A stretch of 64,000 nucleotides of DNA, taken from NCBI GenBank assembly GCA_023213395.1, contig CM041465.1, forward strand, positions 128,657,741-128,721,740, given 5' to 3'. The notes beneath the pieces were generated by a model that saw only the letters and a program-made list of their open reading frames with translations, did no database searches and was not told the origin of the DNA. The position numbers and the translations under genes were made by a program. This DNA comes from Cycas panzhihuaensis. Lineage: Eukaryota > Cycadophyta. This document shows, one piece after another, positions 1 to 11,715 of this stretch (positions are counted from its first letter, which is position 1; each line of letters begins with the position of its first letter).

Positions 1-19
1 AATTTCATCTCCTCCCATT

Positions 20-32
20 TGGTATCATTTGC
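20..32 (+). other. GYP1 primer-binding-site relic
   Basis: TGGTATCATTTGC begins like the initiator tRNA-Met complement TGGTATCAGAGC and then diverges. It lies 120 bp upstream of the gag frame, where a primer site belongs. Only the first eight bases support it. Confidence 0.5.
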
Positions 33-150
33 TCACACTTTTTGTGCTTTGATCTTGCTCATGTTAATCTTATTTTCATTGTTAGTCTAGATCTCTTGCT
101 TTCTAGAACTAGAGAGAATCTATCTTCTAGATCTTAGGTTTCATAGGCCT

Positions 151-1140
151 TTGGCACTTTCAACACCAGGCAATATGGTGAACCATTTGTCAGTAACAAT
201 AGAGGATGTATCTCATAGGGTAGATACCATGAATGATAACATAGCATACATAAGAAGTGATATGAAGAATCTTAGAGAAATAATCAATGAAGCCATGCAA
301 GGATTCTTTAAAAGAGAAGAGGACCTTAAGGACGAGGCATGGATGTACCGTAAAGGGGGAGAAAACTATAGAAAAAGGGATCAAGAAGAATGGCAAGATA
401 GGCCAAGCCAAGGGCTCAAGGGTATCAAATTCCTTTTAGAGAAATTTGACCTAGAGAAGTCAAGGGACATTTGTAGTTGGATAATCCAAATGGAGATCTA
501 TTTTCAGGAAAACACTTTATCAACAAAACACAAAATCCTGGTGGCATCCCTTCACTTATATGGGAAAGCCCTTAAGTGGTTCCATTGGTGGATTAGGATC
601 TATGAGGGGATAGAATACTACAATTGAATTTTCTTGAAAACAGGCCTCATAAAACAAAATGAAGACATGTGGAACATAGACTATTTCGCCCAAGTTATGT
701 GTCTACAACAAAATGGATTAGTATAGGCCTATACGGGGCAATTTCAAACTTTACATAGCCTCATCAACAAGAAAATTGAGGATGAACTTCTCATACAATC
801 ATAAATAGTAGGACTCCAGGGAAACATTAAATTTTGCCTAAAGACAATGGGAGTAGTGACCTTAAGTGACGCAATCTGCCATGCAAAGAATATAGAAGTC
901 AAATATTGAGCAGTAAGATAGAGCTATGTCCGCTACAATGAAACCCCTAGATATCAGAACCAAAATTTCTAGCCCAACTAGAATCGCCCAGGGACAAAAG
1001 TTGAGTCTCCACTTATAGAAGAGAGGGAAGAAGGGACAACAAGGAGTAAGCTTTCCAAAGCCAAGCATCTTAATAGAGGAACTTGCTTCAATTGTAGAGG
1101 GAAATGGAAACGAGACCACAAGTGTCTTGCAAAGAGGTAT
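151..1140 (+). pseudogene. GYP1 gag with CX2C...HX4C zinc knuckle
   Basis: The capsid-like part is the frame at 151-627, with a charged N-terminal half and the segment ICSWIIQMEIYF, the usual Retrotrans_gag opening (D-x-x-x-W-I-x-x-M-E-x-Y-F). After a stop at 625 the homology continues in broken frames. A nucleocapsid knuckle CFNCRGKWKRDHKC lies at 1084-1125, the form typical of plant chromoviruses, with no glycine-histidine pair. Element D has the same architecture at 17863-18730. Confidence 0.85.
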
Positions 1141-1239
1141 TCATGATCAACAACGAAGATATGGACATTCTAGACGAATTCAAAGAAGGGCCAAAAGCCA
1201 AAAATGATGAAGCAAAGATCGAAGAATTACTTAACATAG

Positions 1240-1590
1240 ACAGTGAAAATGTGCAAATATCATTGCAAGCAATTACAGGCAAAGTTAACAACTCTCAAAT
1301 GTTATGCTTCTAAGGAATAATGAAAAATGCAAAAATATTGATCCTAATAGTCAGCAGGAGCACCCATAGCTTCATCAATAAGCCAATGGTAGAAAATCTG
1401 GATCTACCAATTCAACCCCTCAACATTTTCCAAGTTGCTAATGGGAAGACTATGCCATGTGGAGGATATTGCCAAAAAGTATATTTGCAAATAACAGATT
1501 ATTCCACCACTACATGCATGTTTGCCATGCCCATCGAAGGAGTTGATGTGGTCCTAGGAATTCAATGGCTATGAAATCTAGGGAATATTG
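1240..1590 (+). pseudogene. GYP1 aspartic protease, active site lost
   Basis: The retropepsin fold of Ty3/gypsy polyproteins is recognisable in the frame 1320-1574: a strand ending in STHSFIN, then LPIQ, VANGKTMPCGG and GVDVVLGIQWL. D has the same blocks with the active triad DSG (LIDSGSTHNFI). Here the triad position reads VSR (LIVSRSTHSFI), so the catalytic Asp and the Gly are both gone and the protein could not process a polyprotein. Confidence 0.85.
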
Positions 1591-1676
1591 TTACCAACTA
1601 TAAGACTCGTTTCATGTGTTTTTCTCAAAAGGGGGGCAAATACAAATTGTAGGCTCCATCAACACCACCAACTCAA

Positions 1677-3130
1677 TTGGTGACATCGCACTATATGGAG
1701 AAACTGTTGAGGGAAAACCCCAGTTCATACATGATGACATACTACAAGATCATGATAGAGGATGTCCCAACAGAAGCGCAGACCCTCATTGACCAATACA
1801 ACAAAGTCTTTGAGGAACCACACCCCAAGAGTTACCCCAAGGTGGGGATGCGAAGATCACATCAAGTTAGCATTGGGAGCATCACCGGTAAACATCTGAC
1901 CATATCGACATCTATATCACTTCAAAAAGAGATCGAATGGATCACACAAGAGCTTTTGCAACAAGGGTATATTACTCCTAGCTCTAGGCCTTTTGCATCA
2001 CTAGCTATATTAAGCTAAAAGAAAGATGGATCATATCATATGTGCGTAGGCTATCGAGGACTCAACAAGCTCACCATCAAGAATAGGTACCCAATTACCT
2101 AGATGGATGATCTGTTGGACGAACTACATGGAACTTTTCAAAGATTAATCTATGTTCAGGATTTTATCAGATCCACATTGAGAAAGAAGATGTATACAAA
2201 ACAACTTTTTGTACCTACAGAGGGTTATTCAAATTTCGTGTTATGCCTTTCGACTTAACCAATGATCTATCCACATTCCAGAGCACAATGAACAAGGTAC
2301 TTAAGGCCTACTTACGCAAATTCATGTTAGTCTTCTTCAATGACATTTTTATTTATAGTTGAATATGGGAAGGCCACCTAGAGCACGTCAAAGTTGTGCT
2401 ATAGGTGCTAGAAGACAACCAATTTTTTGCAAACAAAAGCAAATGCACTTTTGGCCAAAAAGATCTAGAGTATTTGGGCCACATTATCACACAAGAAGGT
2501 GTCAAAATGGATCCCAAAAAGGTCCAAGTTATCATGGAATGGCCCACACCAAAAAATGTAACCAGTGTAAGAAGTTTTTTTAAGGGTCGTCTGGTTCCTA
2601 CGGCTATTTATTAAAGGATACACCAATATAACAACACTGCTAACTGTTCTAACAAAGAGGGATGCATTTGCTTGGAGCTAACTAGTTGATGAGGTGTTTC
2701 AAGAACTAAAGACCATAATGCTTACAACACCAATGCTTGCAACCCTGAATTTTAGCCACCCATTCAACATAGAATGCAATGCATCAGGAGTAGGGATAGG
2801 GGCCATACTCCTTCAAGATGATTACCCACTAGCATACGGAAGGTGCAAGTTGAATGCTAGGAAGAGATTAAAGCCAAATTATAGCAAGGAAATGTTGTCA
2901 ATCATGCATGCCATTACCGATGGTATCAATACTTAAGTAAATTTGTGGTCAAAAATGATCATAATAGCATCAAATATTTCTAGAACCAAAAAATATTATT
3001 AGATGAATAACAAAAATGGGTAAGTAAGCTTTAAACATTTGATTTCAACATAATTTATAAAAAGGGAAAAGAAAATATCATTGCACATGCACTATTTCGT
3101 ATCCCCAAGAATAGTACCAAACAAAAGGAT
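1677..3130 (+). pseudogene. GYP1 reverse transcriptase and RNase H
   Basis: RT starts with the linker containing DQYNKVFEEP and runs through EWITQELLQQGYI (about 1935), MCVGYRGLNKLTIKNRYPI (about 2040) and the palm block. The catalytic motif, usually FFDD in this clade, reads VFFNDIFIYS (codons 2330-2359), so one of the two metal-binding aspartates is Asn. RNase H follows at about 2694-2936 with IECNASGVGIGAILLQ (Asp to Asn at the first catalytic position). Several in-frame stops are present. Dead pol relic. Confidence 0.88.
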
Positions 3131-3299
3131 ATATCCATGCAAGCCATTTATGTGGTTACTCCAAACTAGATTAGGGAGTTGATTCAAGAACACCAAAATG
3201 ATCCAAGCTCCCATAAAGCATTGCAGGAAATCCACACTAGAGGGACAACAAAATATGAACTTCGAGGAAATCTAATGTACGTAAAGGGAAAATATTTAT

Positions 3300-4607
3300 G
3301 TTGGTGACATCCTCATTCAAGACTAAGATCTTGAACAAAGCCCACTCTGTCCCGACAATAGGACACGTAGGAATTGACAAAACATTTCGTCAAATATGAA
3401 GCACCTTTTTCTGGAAAGGAATGAAAGCGAAGATACACAAGTTTGCCTTAGAATGTGATATTTGCTAAAGAAACAAAAGCAAAAGTGTAAAGAACCCCGA
3501 TTTACTCTAACCACTACATATACTAGAGTAGAAATGGGAAGAAATCACGATGAATTTTACAACAGGGCTACCCAAATCAGAAGGCAAGGATGCAGTCTTC
3601 GTTGTAGTTGATTGTCTAACAAAATATACCCATTGTAGAGAAATCCCAGTAACAACCAAAGCAGGTCAAATCGCTGAAAATTTCATCAAAGAGATCCATT
3701 GCCTCCACGGATTCCCAAAAGTGATAGTCAACGATCGTGATCCCAAATTCACAAGCTACTTCTGGCAGAAGTTATGTAAGCTAGCCAACAAAAAATTGTG
3801 CATGAGTATAACCTACCATCCCTAGATAGATAGTTAAATTGAAGCAATAGACAAATGTCTAGAGGGATACCTATGAAATTTCATGTTCGACAAACAATAA
3901 CAATGGCACAAGTAGCTTCACCTGGTCGAGTGGTGGTACAACACCACATACCACACCACTGCTAAAATGATCCCATTCCAAGCATTATACGACTTTGTAC
4001 TACCATCCATCCTTACATGGACAAAGACCTCTTGGGTCCAGTCAATTCAATAATAGCAAGAACAAATGGAGATAATATTGTAAATACTTAGAGACAACCT
4101 AAATCTTGGCAGGAATCAGATGAAGCAACAAGTAGACCTATGCAGAATTGAGAGGTTCTTTATGACAGGAGATTGGGTCTTCTTAAGACTCCAATCCTAT
4201 AAGCAGGCCACAATGAAATAATCTAGTAAACACAAATTACAACCCCCCTTCTTTGGCCCATATCAAATTATAGGCAAGGTGGGAAAAGTAGTGTATTGAC
4301 TCAACCTACCCCTAAACAACCACATCCATAACATCTTTCACATCTCATGCCACAAAAGATAGGACAAAATATCACCCCACAAATAGATTTTCTAGTACTT
4401 GAAGAAGAAGGCAATACAATTTTAGAACTAGAAGGCATTCTATAGGTATGAACTAAGAAGCTACACTCTAGAGAGATTCAAGAGTATTTGATAAAATGGA
4501 AGACCCTTGATTATGGAGATGCAACTTGGGAAATTGAGGAATGGCATCAATAGCATCTAAACCTGCCCATGCTTTGAGGGAAAAGCATGATTTCAGGAGG
4601 AGGGACT
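3300..4607 (+). pseudogene. GYP1 integrase, chromodomain and polypurine tract
   Basis: The zinc HHCC segment is at about 3340-3480. The core follows with VFVVVDCLTKYTH and NDRDPKFTS, which hold the first two catalytic Asp residues, and IEAIDKCLEGYL near the Glu. The GPY/F module is around 4250-4350. A chromodomain tail around 4440-4560 includes EYLIKWKTLDYGDATWEIEE. The frame ends at a tga inside a small hairpin (4569-4588), and the purine tract CAGGAGGAGGGA abuts the LTR at 4608. The 3550-3825 frame is the longest intact stretch. Confidence 0.88.
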
Positions 4608-4963
4608 TGTACCATTCCCATTACTAGAAACCAACCCTTAGAGCAGTTTGGCCAATTTCTTGTATTTGTCTTTGGTGACCTCATTACTCAGTTCATTCTG
4701 GCCAACTTCAATAATATATTCTGGCTGACTTCTCAGTTTGCATCTTGACTGCCTATTTATAAGGCTTTATGACTTAGGTTCAGGGCATCATTTGGAGTTT
4801 TAGACCTACTATAGTCTTGGCCTTAAGGGTAGCATTGGGAGGAAACCTCACCTCGAAGAGGGAGCTAACAATTAAACCTTTGGATCTATATTAAGCGGTA
4901 ACTCTTGTGTACATATTATTGGTATTATTTAACTTGAAATATTCAATCTATTTGGCTCCAACA
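4608..4963 (+). repeat. GYP1 3' LTR (putative ends)
   Basis: It starts TGTACC right after the polypurine tract and ends TCCAACA at 4963, about 356 bp with TG...CA ends. The right end is inferred from the CA terminus and has no second copy in the window to confirm it. Confidence 0.6.
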
Positions 4964-5829
4964 AGCTATGGATATTGTCTTATTTACTTTATTATTTGCG
5001 CTAGTATTTGTTTAATTGTTTAAAACCCTAGAAGATAGAATTGTGTGCTAATATTCTCTATGTTTGAGGTGTGAATTCCCATAAAGAGCTACAAGTCTCA
5101 TTGTTAACAATAGAAGAACATCTTTGTACAATTTCTAAGTTCTCATATGAGGTGATACACTTGGTTGAAGATTCTTCCAAATTCTTCATCCCAAAGATGA
5201 CTCCTCCTCCAGCTCCAAAAACATTATTTTCTTTGTTAGAGAATTCTTTTACAAAGTAAATAGTTATTAAAATTTGTCTTGTCCAAAAGAGATGTTAGCT
5301 TTGTGTATTCCAAGACGGGATACTATTAAGTCTAGGAGAGATGTTGCCCAGTTAGGTTGACATTGGTATTTTGAACTTTTGTCATATTTCTTATGTCGAG
5401 AATTTTGTGTTGAAGGTTTGGTATGTTGAAGTCTTGGTGTCTCTGTCGTATTGATGTCATTCACATATGTGGACTCAGTTGATGTCAACTTTTGGGTCTT
5501 TGCATATGACAAAGTTTTGAGACATTATGAAGTTAGTTTCATGATTGTTTTTGTAATTGTCCAAGTTAAATATTTGTATAAATAGTCCCAGTCTAGTAAG
5601 TAGTACAAAACCTTGTACTCTTGAAATTTGAGTGTGGCCTTTTACTAATTTGGATGTAATCATTGTAGCTTTTGTCCAAGGTGATTGGTGAGATCAATTA
5701 GAATGGTTGAACTAATTTTGTTATCAATAAAGAAGATTTGGTGGATGAATTCCTGTGTGATGCTTGGTTGGATGTTATTACAAATATGTTGAAAGTTTAC
5801 AAATTAATATCCAACATTCACTATAGACT
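4964..5829. other. Unassigned AT-rich stretch with an LTR-like segment
   Basis: An open frame at about 5068-5259 (ending SLLENSFTK, with MTPPPAPKTLFSL) is not recognised and may be a gene scrap. From about 5400 to 5816 the sequence looks like an LTR: TATA-like TTTGTATAAATAGTC at about 5572, AATAAAG at about 5728, and a TCCAACA end at 5816. No partner copy or target duplication was found, so it is at most a solo or truncated LTR. Confidence 0.35.
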
Positions 5830-6427
5830 CATAATCATTTTCCCTACTTTCTTTTTCTTGCCCTAATATTATATATAAATTCCTACTCAAAGAATTGCTA
5901 TAAACACTATCGATTAAACTATATCTAAAGTAACACTACTAACATCACTATCAACAACACTCAAATAATCAATATTGTTGTTATTTATTATATTGTTAGA
6001 ATTATAAGTTTTAGGCAACAATGAGCAATGGAAAGAGGAGTGGGTTGCCTCATATGCCCCTTGCAACTAATTTTGGAAGAAAATGCTAGTTTCTCCTCCA
6101 TCGGGATCTAACTTGAGATGGAGCCTACCAAATCCATCTAGTTCATCTTCATACCAATTGTTCATAGTCACTGGTTCTTTCATTGTTCGATATACGTTTA
6201 TCTCATTGATTGATCAATCAGTGCTTTGACTGGCGAGTTTCTCAATCTTCAACCATCCTTGCATTCTAAAAGCTTTCCAAAACTATTCCAAAACCACTTT
6301 TTGGCTGGATTTCCATTGTTTTCACTATTTTCTTGCTAGATCACATTTCATAGTCTTTCTTGGAAATGTCCTTGATTGTTTCCAAGCATCCTGGAGTCAA
6401 ATCCACTACACACAACAATACAACCAA
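5830..6427 (-). repeat. Diverged fragment of the F-type gypsy internal region
   Basis: 5960-6240 resembles 50640-50960, the region of element F between protease and RT. Shared blocks include AATGAGCAATGGAAAGAGG versus AAGAGCACTAGAAAGAGG, and TTAGTTTCTCCTCC-type stretches, in the same order and orientation. It lies outside F's own left LTR, so it is probably a piece of a second family copy. No coding frame survives. Confidence 0.5.
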
Positions 6428-6877
6428 TGTTGATTAATACTAGACACACTGGCATCCCAAACCACCTATTTGCATGTTGGTTTTGTGGCCTGTTCACCTT
6501 GATATTACTTCTCAGATGTCAGTTGCATGTTAGGGCAACTAACATGCAACTAACAATAACATTACACAACATTCACAACATATGTAACCATCCATAAAAA
6601 ATACACATGGCATAGAATATTTCCTCATAAATTGTTATTTTATTAATCAACATTGAATACAGTGCTTTCCGACTCTTCACCCTTCAAAATATGACATATG
6701 TCTTAATTGCTTGGTTTTCACTCTTGAAACTATTACATAAGATTAGTTCATTTGACTCTCACCCTTGAGAATTTGACATAAGAATCAATTTGTTGACTCT
6801 CACTACTAGACACATGGTAGAAATGGCATATCTATACACTTTTTCCATAGACAAATACCCAAAAGGTGTGACTATAC
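6428..6877 (-). repeat. F 3' LTR, left part
   Basis: It starts TGTTGATTAATACTAG, matching TGTTGACTTAAATTACG at 54030. It shares further blocks in the same order with the right LTR, such as TTGCATGTTAGG and TTTCATTAATCAA-like at about 6635 versus 54250. Element A interrupts it at 6877/6878; it continues at 27762. Confidence 0.65.
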
Positions 6878-7083
6878 TATTGGAATAATGCACATGTAAG
6901 TGGTTAGTTCCTATGTCCAAATGGTCGGCCCCCTCACATATGTTGTAATATACTATAATGGTCGACCCATCACATATGATGTATTATACTATATAAGGAC
7001 ATCAAGGAATGTCAAGACAAAATCATCTTGTATCATTCTTCTTTCTGTGAATACAATGAAATACTATTATCGAAAATCCAACA
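6878..7083 (+). repeat. A 5' LTR
   Basis: 206 bp ending TCCAACA. The first two bases are TA instead of TG; the 3' copy has TG. It contains TATATAAGGACAT (about 6991) as a TATA-like promoter element and pairs with 27553-27756. Confidence 0.9.
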
Positions 7084-7095
7084 TGGTATCAAAGA
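7084..7095 (+). other. A primer-binding site
   Basis: TGGTATCAAAGA directly follows the LTR. It differs at two positions from the plant initiator tRNA-Met complement TGGTATCAGAGC. Confidence 0.85.
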
Positions 7096-8390
7096 AGGTT
7101 CAAAGAAATTCATTTGTTGTAGATTTGCTAGTGTTGATGTAATTCCATTTGAGGGTTCATAGTGAAATCGAATTCTTGCTAGGTTGTCATTTCCCCCTGT
7201 TTGCTTGCTCCATACCTGTGAGAAAAGTAGCTACCGTCTAGTGGATTCATTCTATGTTAAGCCAAAGGTGTGATACTAGCTCGTCATATCTGTACCTTGT
7301 TGTGGTTAATTACTCCCTTCTTTGTTTATGGAGGCATGTGAAGAATCGTCTCGGGTTATTCAACTGTCAGACCTTTCTTTCGTTATTGCCAATTTTTAGT
7401 TGTTGAGTCGTGCTCCTACCTTGCGAGATAAACGTGTCCTTGAACCCATTGTGGAGATAACTGTGGAAATAACCCTACTTCATGGTGCGTTATTTGAGCA
7501 GGAGATAACCTTACGCTCGAGCTCATCTTCGAAGCCTGTGTCCTTGTGCCTTGTTCCAAAGATATTCACCTATTTGTCATTGCCATGATTTCTCCCTTCA
7601 TCGATTAATTTCGACCTTCATAGGAAGATTAATCCATCCGCAGATCAGTCGATTGATTTGTATTTGTCTCCAGTTAGCACAACGTTGACAAAATTCTACA
7701 CAGGTTCAATTTTTGAAACATTAGGGCTATTTTCTTCATAAAGGTATGAATTGATTAAACCAAATTGGATTGTTTTATGGAGTTTGCTGGCCCTTCTTTC
7801 AGCCTAGGCCCAGGTCACACGAGGAGTCCATTCAACCAACAGCTAAGCAATGAAGGGTGTTGGAATCTTAAATTTTATTTTTTTAAAAAGTTTTGTTTTT
7901 ATAAAGGGGTACTTGTGCAGTTTCTTTGATATCTTGAGTTCTAGGAGTTAGTTTTCAGAACTGTCTGAATCATTGAAATCATAATTCAAAGTTCTTCATC
8001 ATGCACTATAAATTGAGGCAATTTGATGTTATTTTCATAAAGGAAATTCAATTCAAAGTTGAAACTTTTTTTGTTTTTTGAGCAAATTAGAGATTGATCC
8101 TCTATAAGCAAGTGTACATTCTAAAGCCTAGAGGAAGTGTTCTCTTAGCAAAGATGAATCTAGTCATGATAACTGAAGAGAGTTGCTTAGAAAGATTAAG
8201 ACCTGTTTCGATTTCTTGTAAGATGTGGAGTATTATTTTTGAAGGATTTCACTATGTGTACAATATTGCTTTAAAGATGATGAAAATGTTTTTTCAAAAA
8301 TATTGCAAAAATACTTGTTCAAATGCTCATATTCAAGATGATCAAGGTATAGGTGAGGTTGTTGCATTTATCACTACCCTAACTTCACAT
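7096..8390 (+). other. A leader and gag position, no gag recognisable
   Basis: A copia gag of about 300-400 residues is expected here. Frames are short and broken, and I find no gag-like motif or CCHC knuckle before the protease. The frame at 8094 opens about 300 bases before the protease with sequence I do not recognise. Gag was either replaced or decayed beyond reading. Confidence 0.6.
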
Positions 8391-9047
8391 ATTCATAATA
8401 ATGAGAATTGGATCATAGATTTAGGTGCCTCAAATCATATGACAGGGAGGAAGGATTGGTTTGAAAATCTTCAACCATACTCTTTCAACAAATCAGTAGA
8501 ACTAGGAGATAGTTTTCCTTTATGCATCAAAGGCAAAGGAACTATACCCATAAAAATAAACAATGAAATCAAGAAAATTAGAGATGTCTTGTATGTTCCT
8601 AGCTTGAAGAAGAATCTCCTCTCTGTATCTCAAGTAAGAAAGAAGAAGTTTCATACTATATTTGATGAAGATGGTAAATGTTTCATTCATGACATGAAGC
8701 AAAATCGCCTTGTAATCATTGATAATTTGTATAAATTGATTCCAACTCCTGTTCAACCTTCTTCCATTCACTCTCTGGTTACTCATAACTCAATCAATGT
8801 AATAGGATCAACTTCTCAAGATGACTTAACAGGAAAAATCTCTATTCCTATTTATTCTTTGGCTACTCACAACTCAAATAATGAATTGTGGCATTTACAG
8901 TATCGTCACATTGCAAAAACCAGATTAGAAATGCTTAAAAGGTTGAATATGGTAAGTGGTTTGCTTGGTATCTCCTTCAATTCATTTATTTGTGAAGGTT
9001 GCATGTTGAGGAAACATCATAGGTCGCCATTTCAAGAAAGCACTTAG
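8094..9047 (+). pseudogene. A copia protease and GAG-pre-integrase domain
   Basis: The 317-residue frame holds a copia protease: NWIIDLGASNHMTG at about 8405-8446 (normal triad DSG, here DLG), then GKGTIPI and RDVLYVPSLKKNLLSVSQV. The GAG-pre-integrase domain follows with ELWHLQYRHIA and a zinc-type CEGC...HH near the end. The Ser to Leu change at the active triad probably kills proteolysis. Integrase continues in the same direction after a stop at 9045. The long N-terminal extension (8094-8390) is not protease. Confidence 0.9.
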
Positions 9048-9480
9048 AAATCTCGAGAGAAATTAGAGATAATTCATAGTGACATATGTGAGCCAATCAC
9101 ATTGATTTTTGTTAATGGAAAAAGATACTTTCTCACCTTTATTGGTAATTATACTAGGACAACTTAGGTTTACTTTATTTTTAGCAAATTAGAAGCATTA
9201 GAGACTTTTAAAGCATTCAAAACTCAAGTCGAATTAGAAAGTGGGCACAAGATCAAAACACTTAGAACAGATGGAGGAGGGGAATATGTTTGAAGTGAAT
9301 TTTACCATTTCTACAAAATGCATAGAATTCACAAACAACTTACCACCCCATATACCCCTCAATCTAATGGGGTAGCAGAAAGGATGAATCGAACCATAAC
9401 TGAGATGGCTAGATGCATATTGAAAGAGAAAAATGTATCCAACACGTATTGGGTAGCATAGCTTATGTCTACATTCCTAC
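9048..9480 (+). pseudogene. A copia integrase core
   Basis: Readable blocks are EIIHSDICEPI (first Asp), TLRTDGGGEY (second Asp) and TPQSNGVAERMNR (catalytic Glu), the DDE signature of copia integrase. Stops fall at about 9165 and 9290. After NTYWVA (about 9460) the C-terminal half is lost in a deletion, and the frame jumps to the linker before RT. Confidence 0.9.
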
Positions 9481-10760
9481 TCAAAAGAGATCCAAGCTAG
9501 ATGATAAAAGCATCAAATGTATTTTAATAGGGTATAGTGAAAAATCCAAGGCCTACAATGTATAAATCTAGAAAATAATAGAGTTTATGTTAGCAGAGAT
9601 GTTACATTTGAAGAAACTTCAACAAAAGTTGATCAACTGCATATCTGTCAAAGTCCAACCCTTTTTGAGGATCCAGAAAAAAATTTTATACTCTAGGAAG
9701 AAGATCAAGAAGAAGACACTCCAAGAGAAGATAGCGCTTCAACATAATCTACCTCTAAAGAAGATAGCAAAAATTCCTCAAGACAGATTGATTAAGAGAA
9801 GCTCCCCAAGTTGTATTTGAAGACCGTAAAAGAATCAAAAGGAGATGTTTTTGAGCAAGGAACAAGGTCTCAAAGGCATCAAGCCATGATCTGCACTGTG
9901 GAACCATAGAATTATGACGAAGCTTCTAACAATCCTGAATGGCAAAAAGCTATGGATGCGGAAATGAAGGCCATGCATAAAAATAATATATGGAAACTTG
10001 TTCCTCCATGAAGGGATAAATTGGTTGTAGGCTGCAAATGGGTCTATAAAGTCAAAGAAAAGTCGGATGGAAGTGTTGAAAAATTTAAGGCAAGGTTAAT
10101 AGCCAAAGGCTATATCCAGGTTGTAGGAATCAATTATGAGGAAACATTCTCTCCAGTGGAAAAATTAATAACTGTCAGAACAATTATTGCAATGGCAACA
10201 CATTTTGGATGGAAGGTTATTCAACTAGACATAAAAAGTGCCTTCTTAAATAGAGTAAGAAGTATATATGGAACAACCCCTTGGGTATACAAAGAAAGGA
10301 GAAGAACATCTAGTATGCAAATTAAAGAAGGCTCTATACGGATTAAAGTAAGCACCTCAAGCATGGTATGCAAAATTTGACCATCATCTAAGAATGAATG
10401 GATTCAATAGGTGCAAATCAGACCTAAGCCTGTATACAAGAGTTTGAGAAAATTGTTTAATCACCATAGTTATCATATATGTAGATGATATGCTTGTTAC
10501 GAGAAGTGATCAAGAATCAATTAGTTGAGTAAAAACCCAAATGGAAAATGAGTTTGAAATGATAGACATAAGTCTCTTACATTATTATCTTGGCATTGAG
10601 GTAATTCAAGAAAATAACTCTATTTTTATATCTCAATCAAAATATGCCAAAATCCGACTAAAGAGGTTCAAAATGGAAGACTATAATGCCTATGCCACAA
10701 CAACATAAGCAAGATGTGTTATAATAGTAGAAGAAATTTGTCCAAAGGTAAATGAAATTC
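9481..10760 (+). pseudogene. A copia reverse transcriptase
   Basis: After a lysine-rich linker (about 9587-9820), RT opens with an EWQKAMDAEMKAM-like block at about 9935. Frame 10021-10380 carries VVGCKWVYKVK, KARLIAKGY, ETFSPV and IQLDIKSAFLN (catalytic Asp). The YVDDM motif is at 10478-10492. The frame changes near 10250 and 10380, and several stops occur later. The catalytic residues survive but the protein is broken. Confidence 0.92.
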
Positions 10761-11346
10761 TATACAGACAACTTGTTGGAAGTCTCGGCTACCTAACGAC
10801 CACCAGACCAGATATATCATACTCTGTTGGAGTAGTTTCCAGATACATGTAGGATCCAAAAGTTGTTGATTGGAATGCAACTAAAAGAATTTTAAGATAT
10901 ATCAAAGGTACTTTAGATTTGGGATTAAATTATACCAAAGCTACTAATTTTAGATTGAAAGGATACAGTGACTTAGATTGGGCTAGAGATTGACAAGAAA
11001 AAAAGTCCACATTGGGATATTGCTTTACACTGGGATCAACAATAATATCTTGGAGTAGTAAAAAATAGCCAATGGTTTCCCTATCATCAACAGAAGCATA
11101 ATACAAAGTAGTAGTGAATGCTACTATGAAACAATATGGCTAAAACAACTACTTAAGGATTTAAGACAAGGAACCTCTAAACCTACTACAATATTTTGTG
11201 GCAACCACTGTTATCAAGTTGACAAAAAACCCTATCTTTCATGCAAGAACAAAACATATCGAAGTCCATCATTTCAACTGGGAAAAGTTCAAGCTAAAGA
11301 AATCGACCTTCAATATTGCAGTAGTGAACTTCAATAGGATGATATC
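10761..11346 (+). pseudogene. A copia RNase H, first part (tail at 27373-27525)
   Basis: Blocks LYRQLVGSLGYLTTTRPDISY (position of the usual copia connection), KGYSDLDWARD, STLGYCFTLGSTIISWSSKK and SLSSTEA are readable with stops. The reading continues through HARTKHIEVHHF-like sequence to GATGATATC at 11338-11346, where B is inserted. Codons for DIFTKPF then resume across the B insertion at 27368. Confidence 0.9.
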
Positions 11347-11715
11347 TGTTGGAAGATAATGTTTAATGTGTAAGTGTCTAAGTATGTAATGCACATTTGT
11401 GCATATAAGTGGTCATTAGATTATTGGTTAATATATAGGTATTATGTGGTTGGTTGTGTAAGAGGTCATTTATCCCACATGTAACACATGTAATCCTACT
11501 CTCTCCCACTTGTGATGTATAAATAAATGGTTGAGGTAGAGTAGAATATATTGAGTCAAGATGGAGTCCATTATGATACAATTGTGGTTATGGAGACATT
11601 GTGACGTAGTCTCTTTCATTATGAGTTAATGTCATCTTATTATATTTATTGATATTTGTTCTATTGTTCTTGAATATAGAATGATCTTGAATGATTTGCA
11701 TTGCATATTTCAACA
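11347..11715 (+). repeat. B 5' LTR
   Basis: 369 bp, starts TGTTGGAAGATAATG and ends TTTCAACA, with TATAAATAAATGG at about 11518 as a TATA-like element. Its start resembles the E LTR (TGTTAGAAATAATGTTTAATG on the minus strand), so B and E are related. Confidence 0.93.

Larger units (their letters stand above)
1..4963 (+). mobile_element. GYP1: decayed Ty3/gypsy chromovirus, 5' LTR outside the window
   Basis: Domains in order on the + strand are gag, zinc knuckle, protease, RT, RNase H, integrase and chromodomain, then a polypurine tract and a 3' LTR starting at 4608. This is the Ty3/gypsy order, and the C-terminal chromodomain places it among the chromoviruses. Many stops and frameshifts interrupt every domain, so it is an old copy. 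The window opens at or just inside the 5' LTR/primer-site boundary, so the 5' LTR cannot be compared with the 3' one. Confidence 0.9.

Noticed and set aside
5267-5663. Open frames on the minus strand near the possible solo LTR
   Set aside because: Short, overlapping, AT-rich, with no domain and no conserved start; expected by chance in such sequence.
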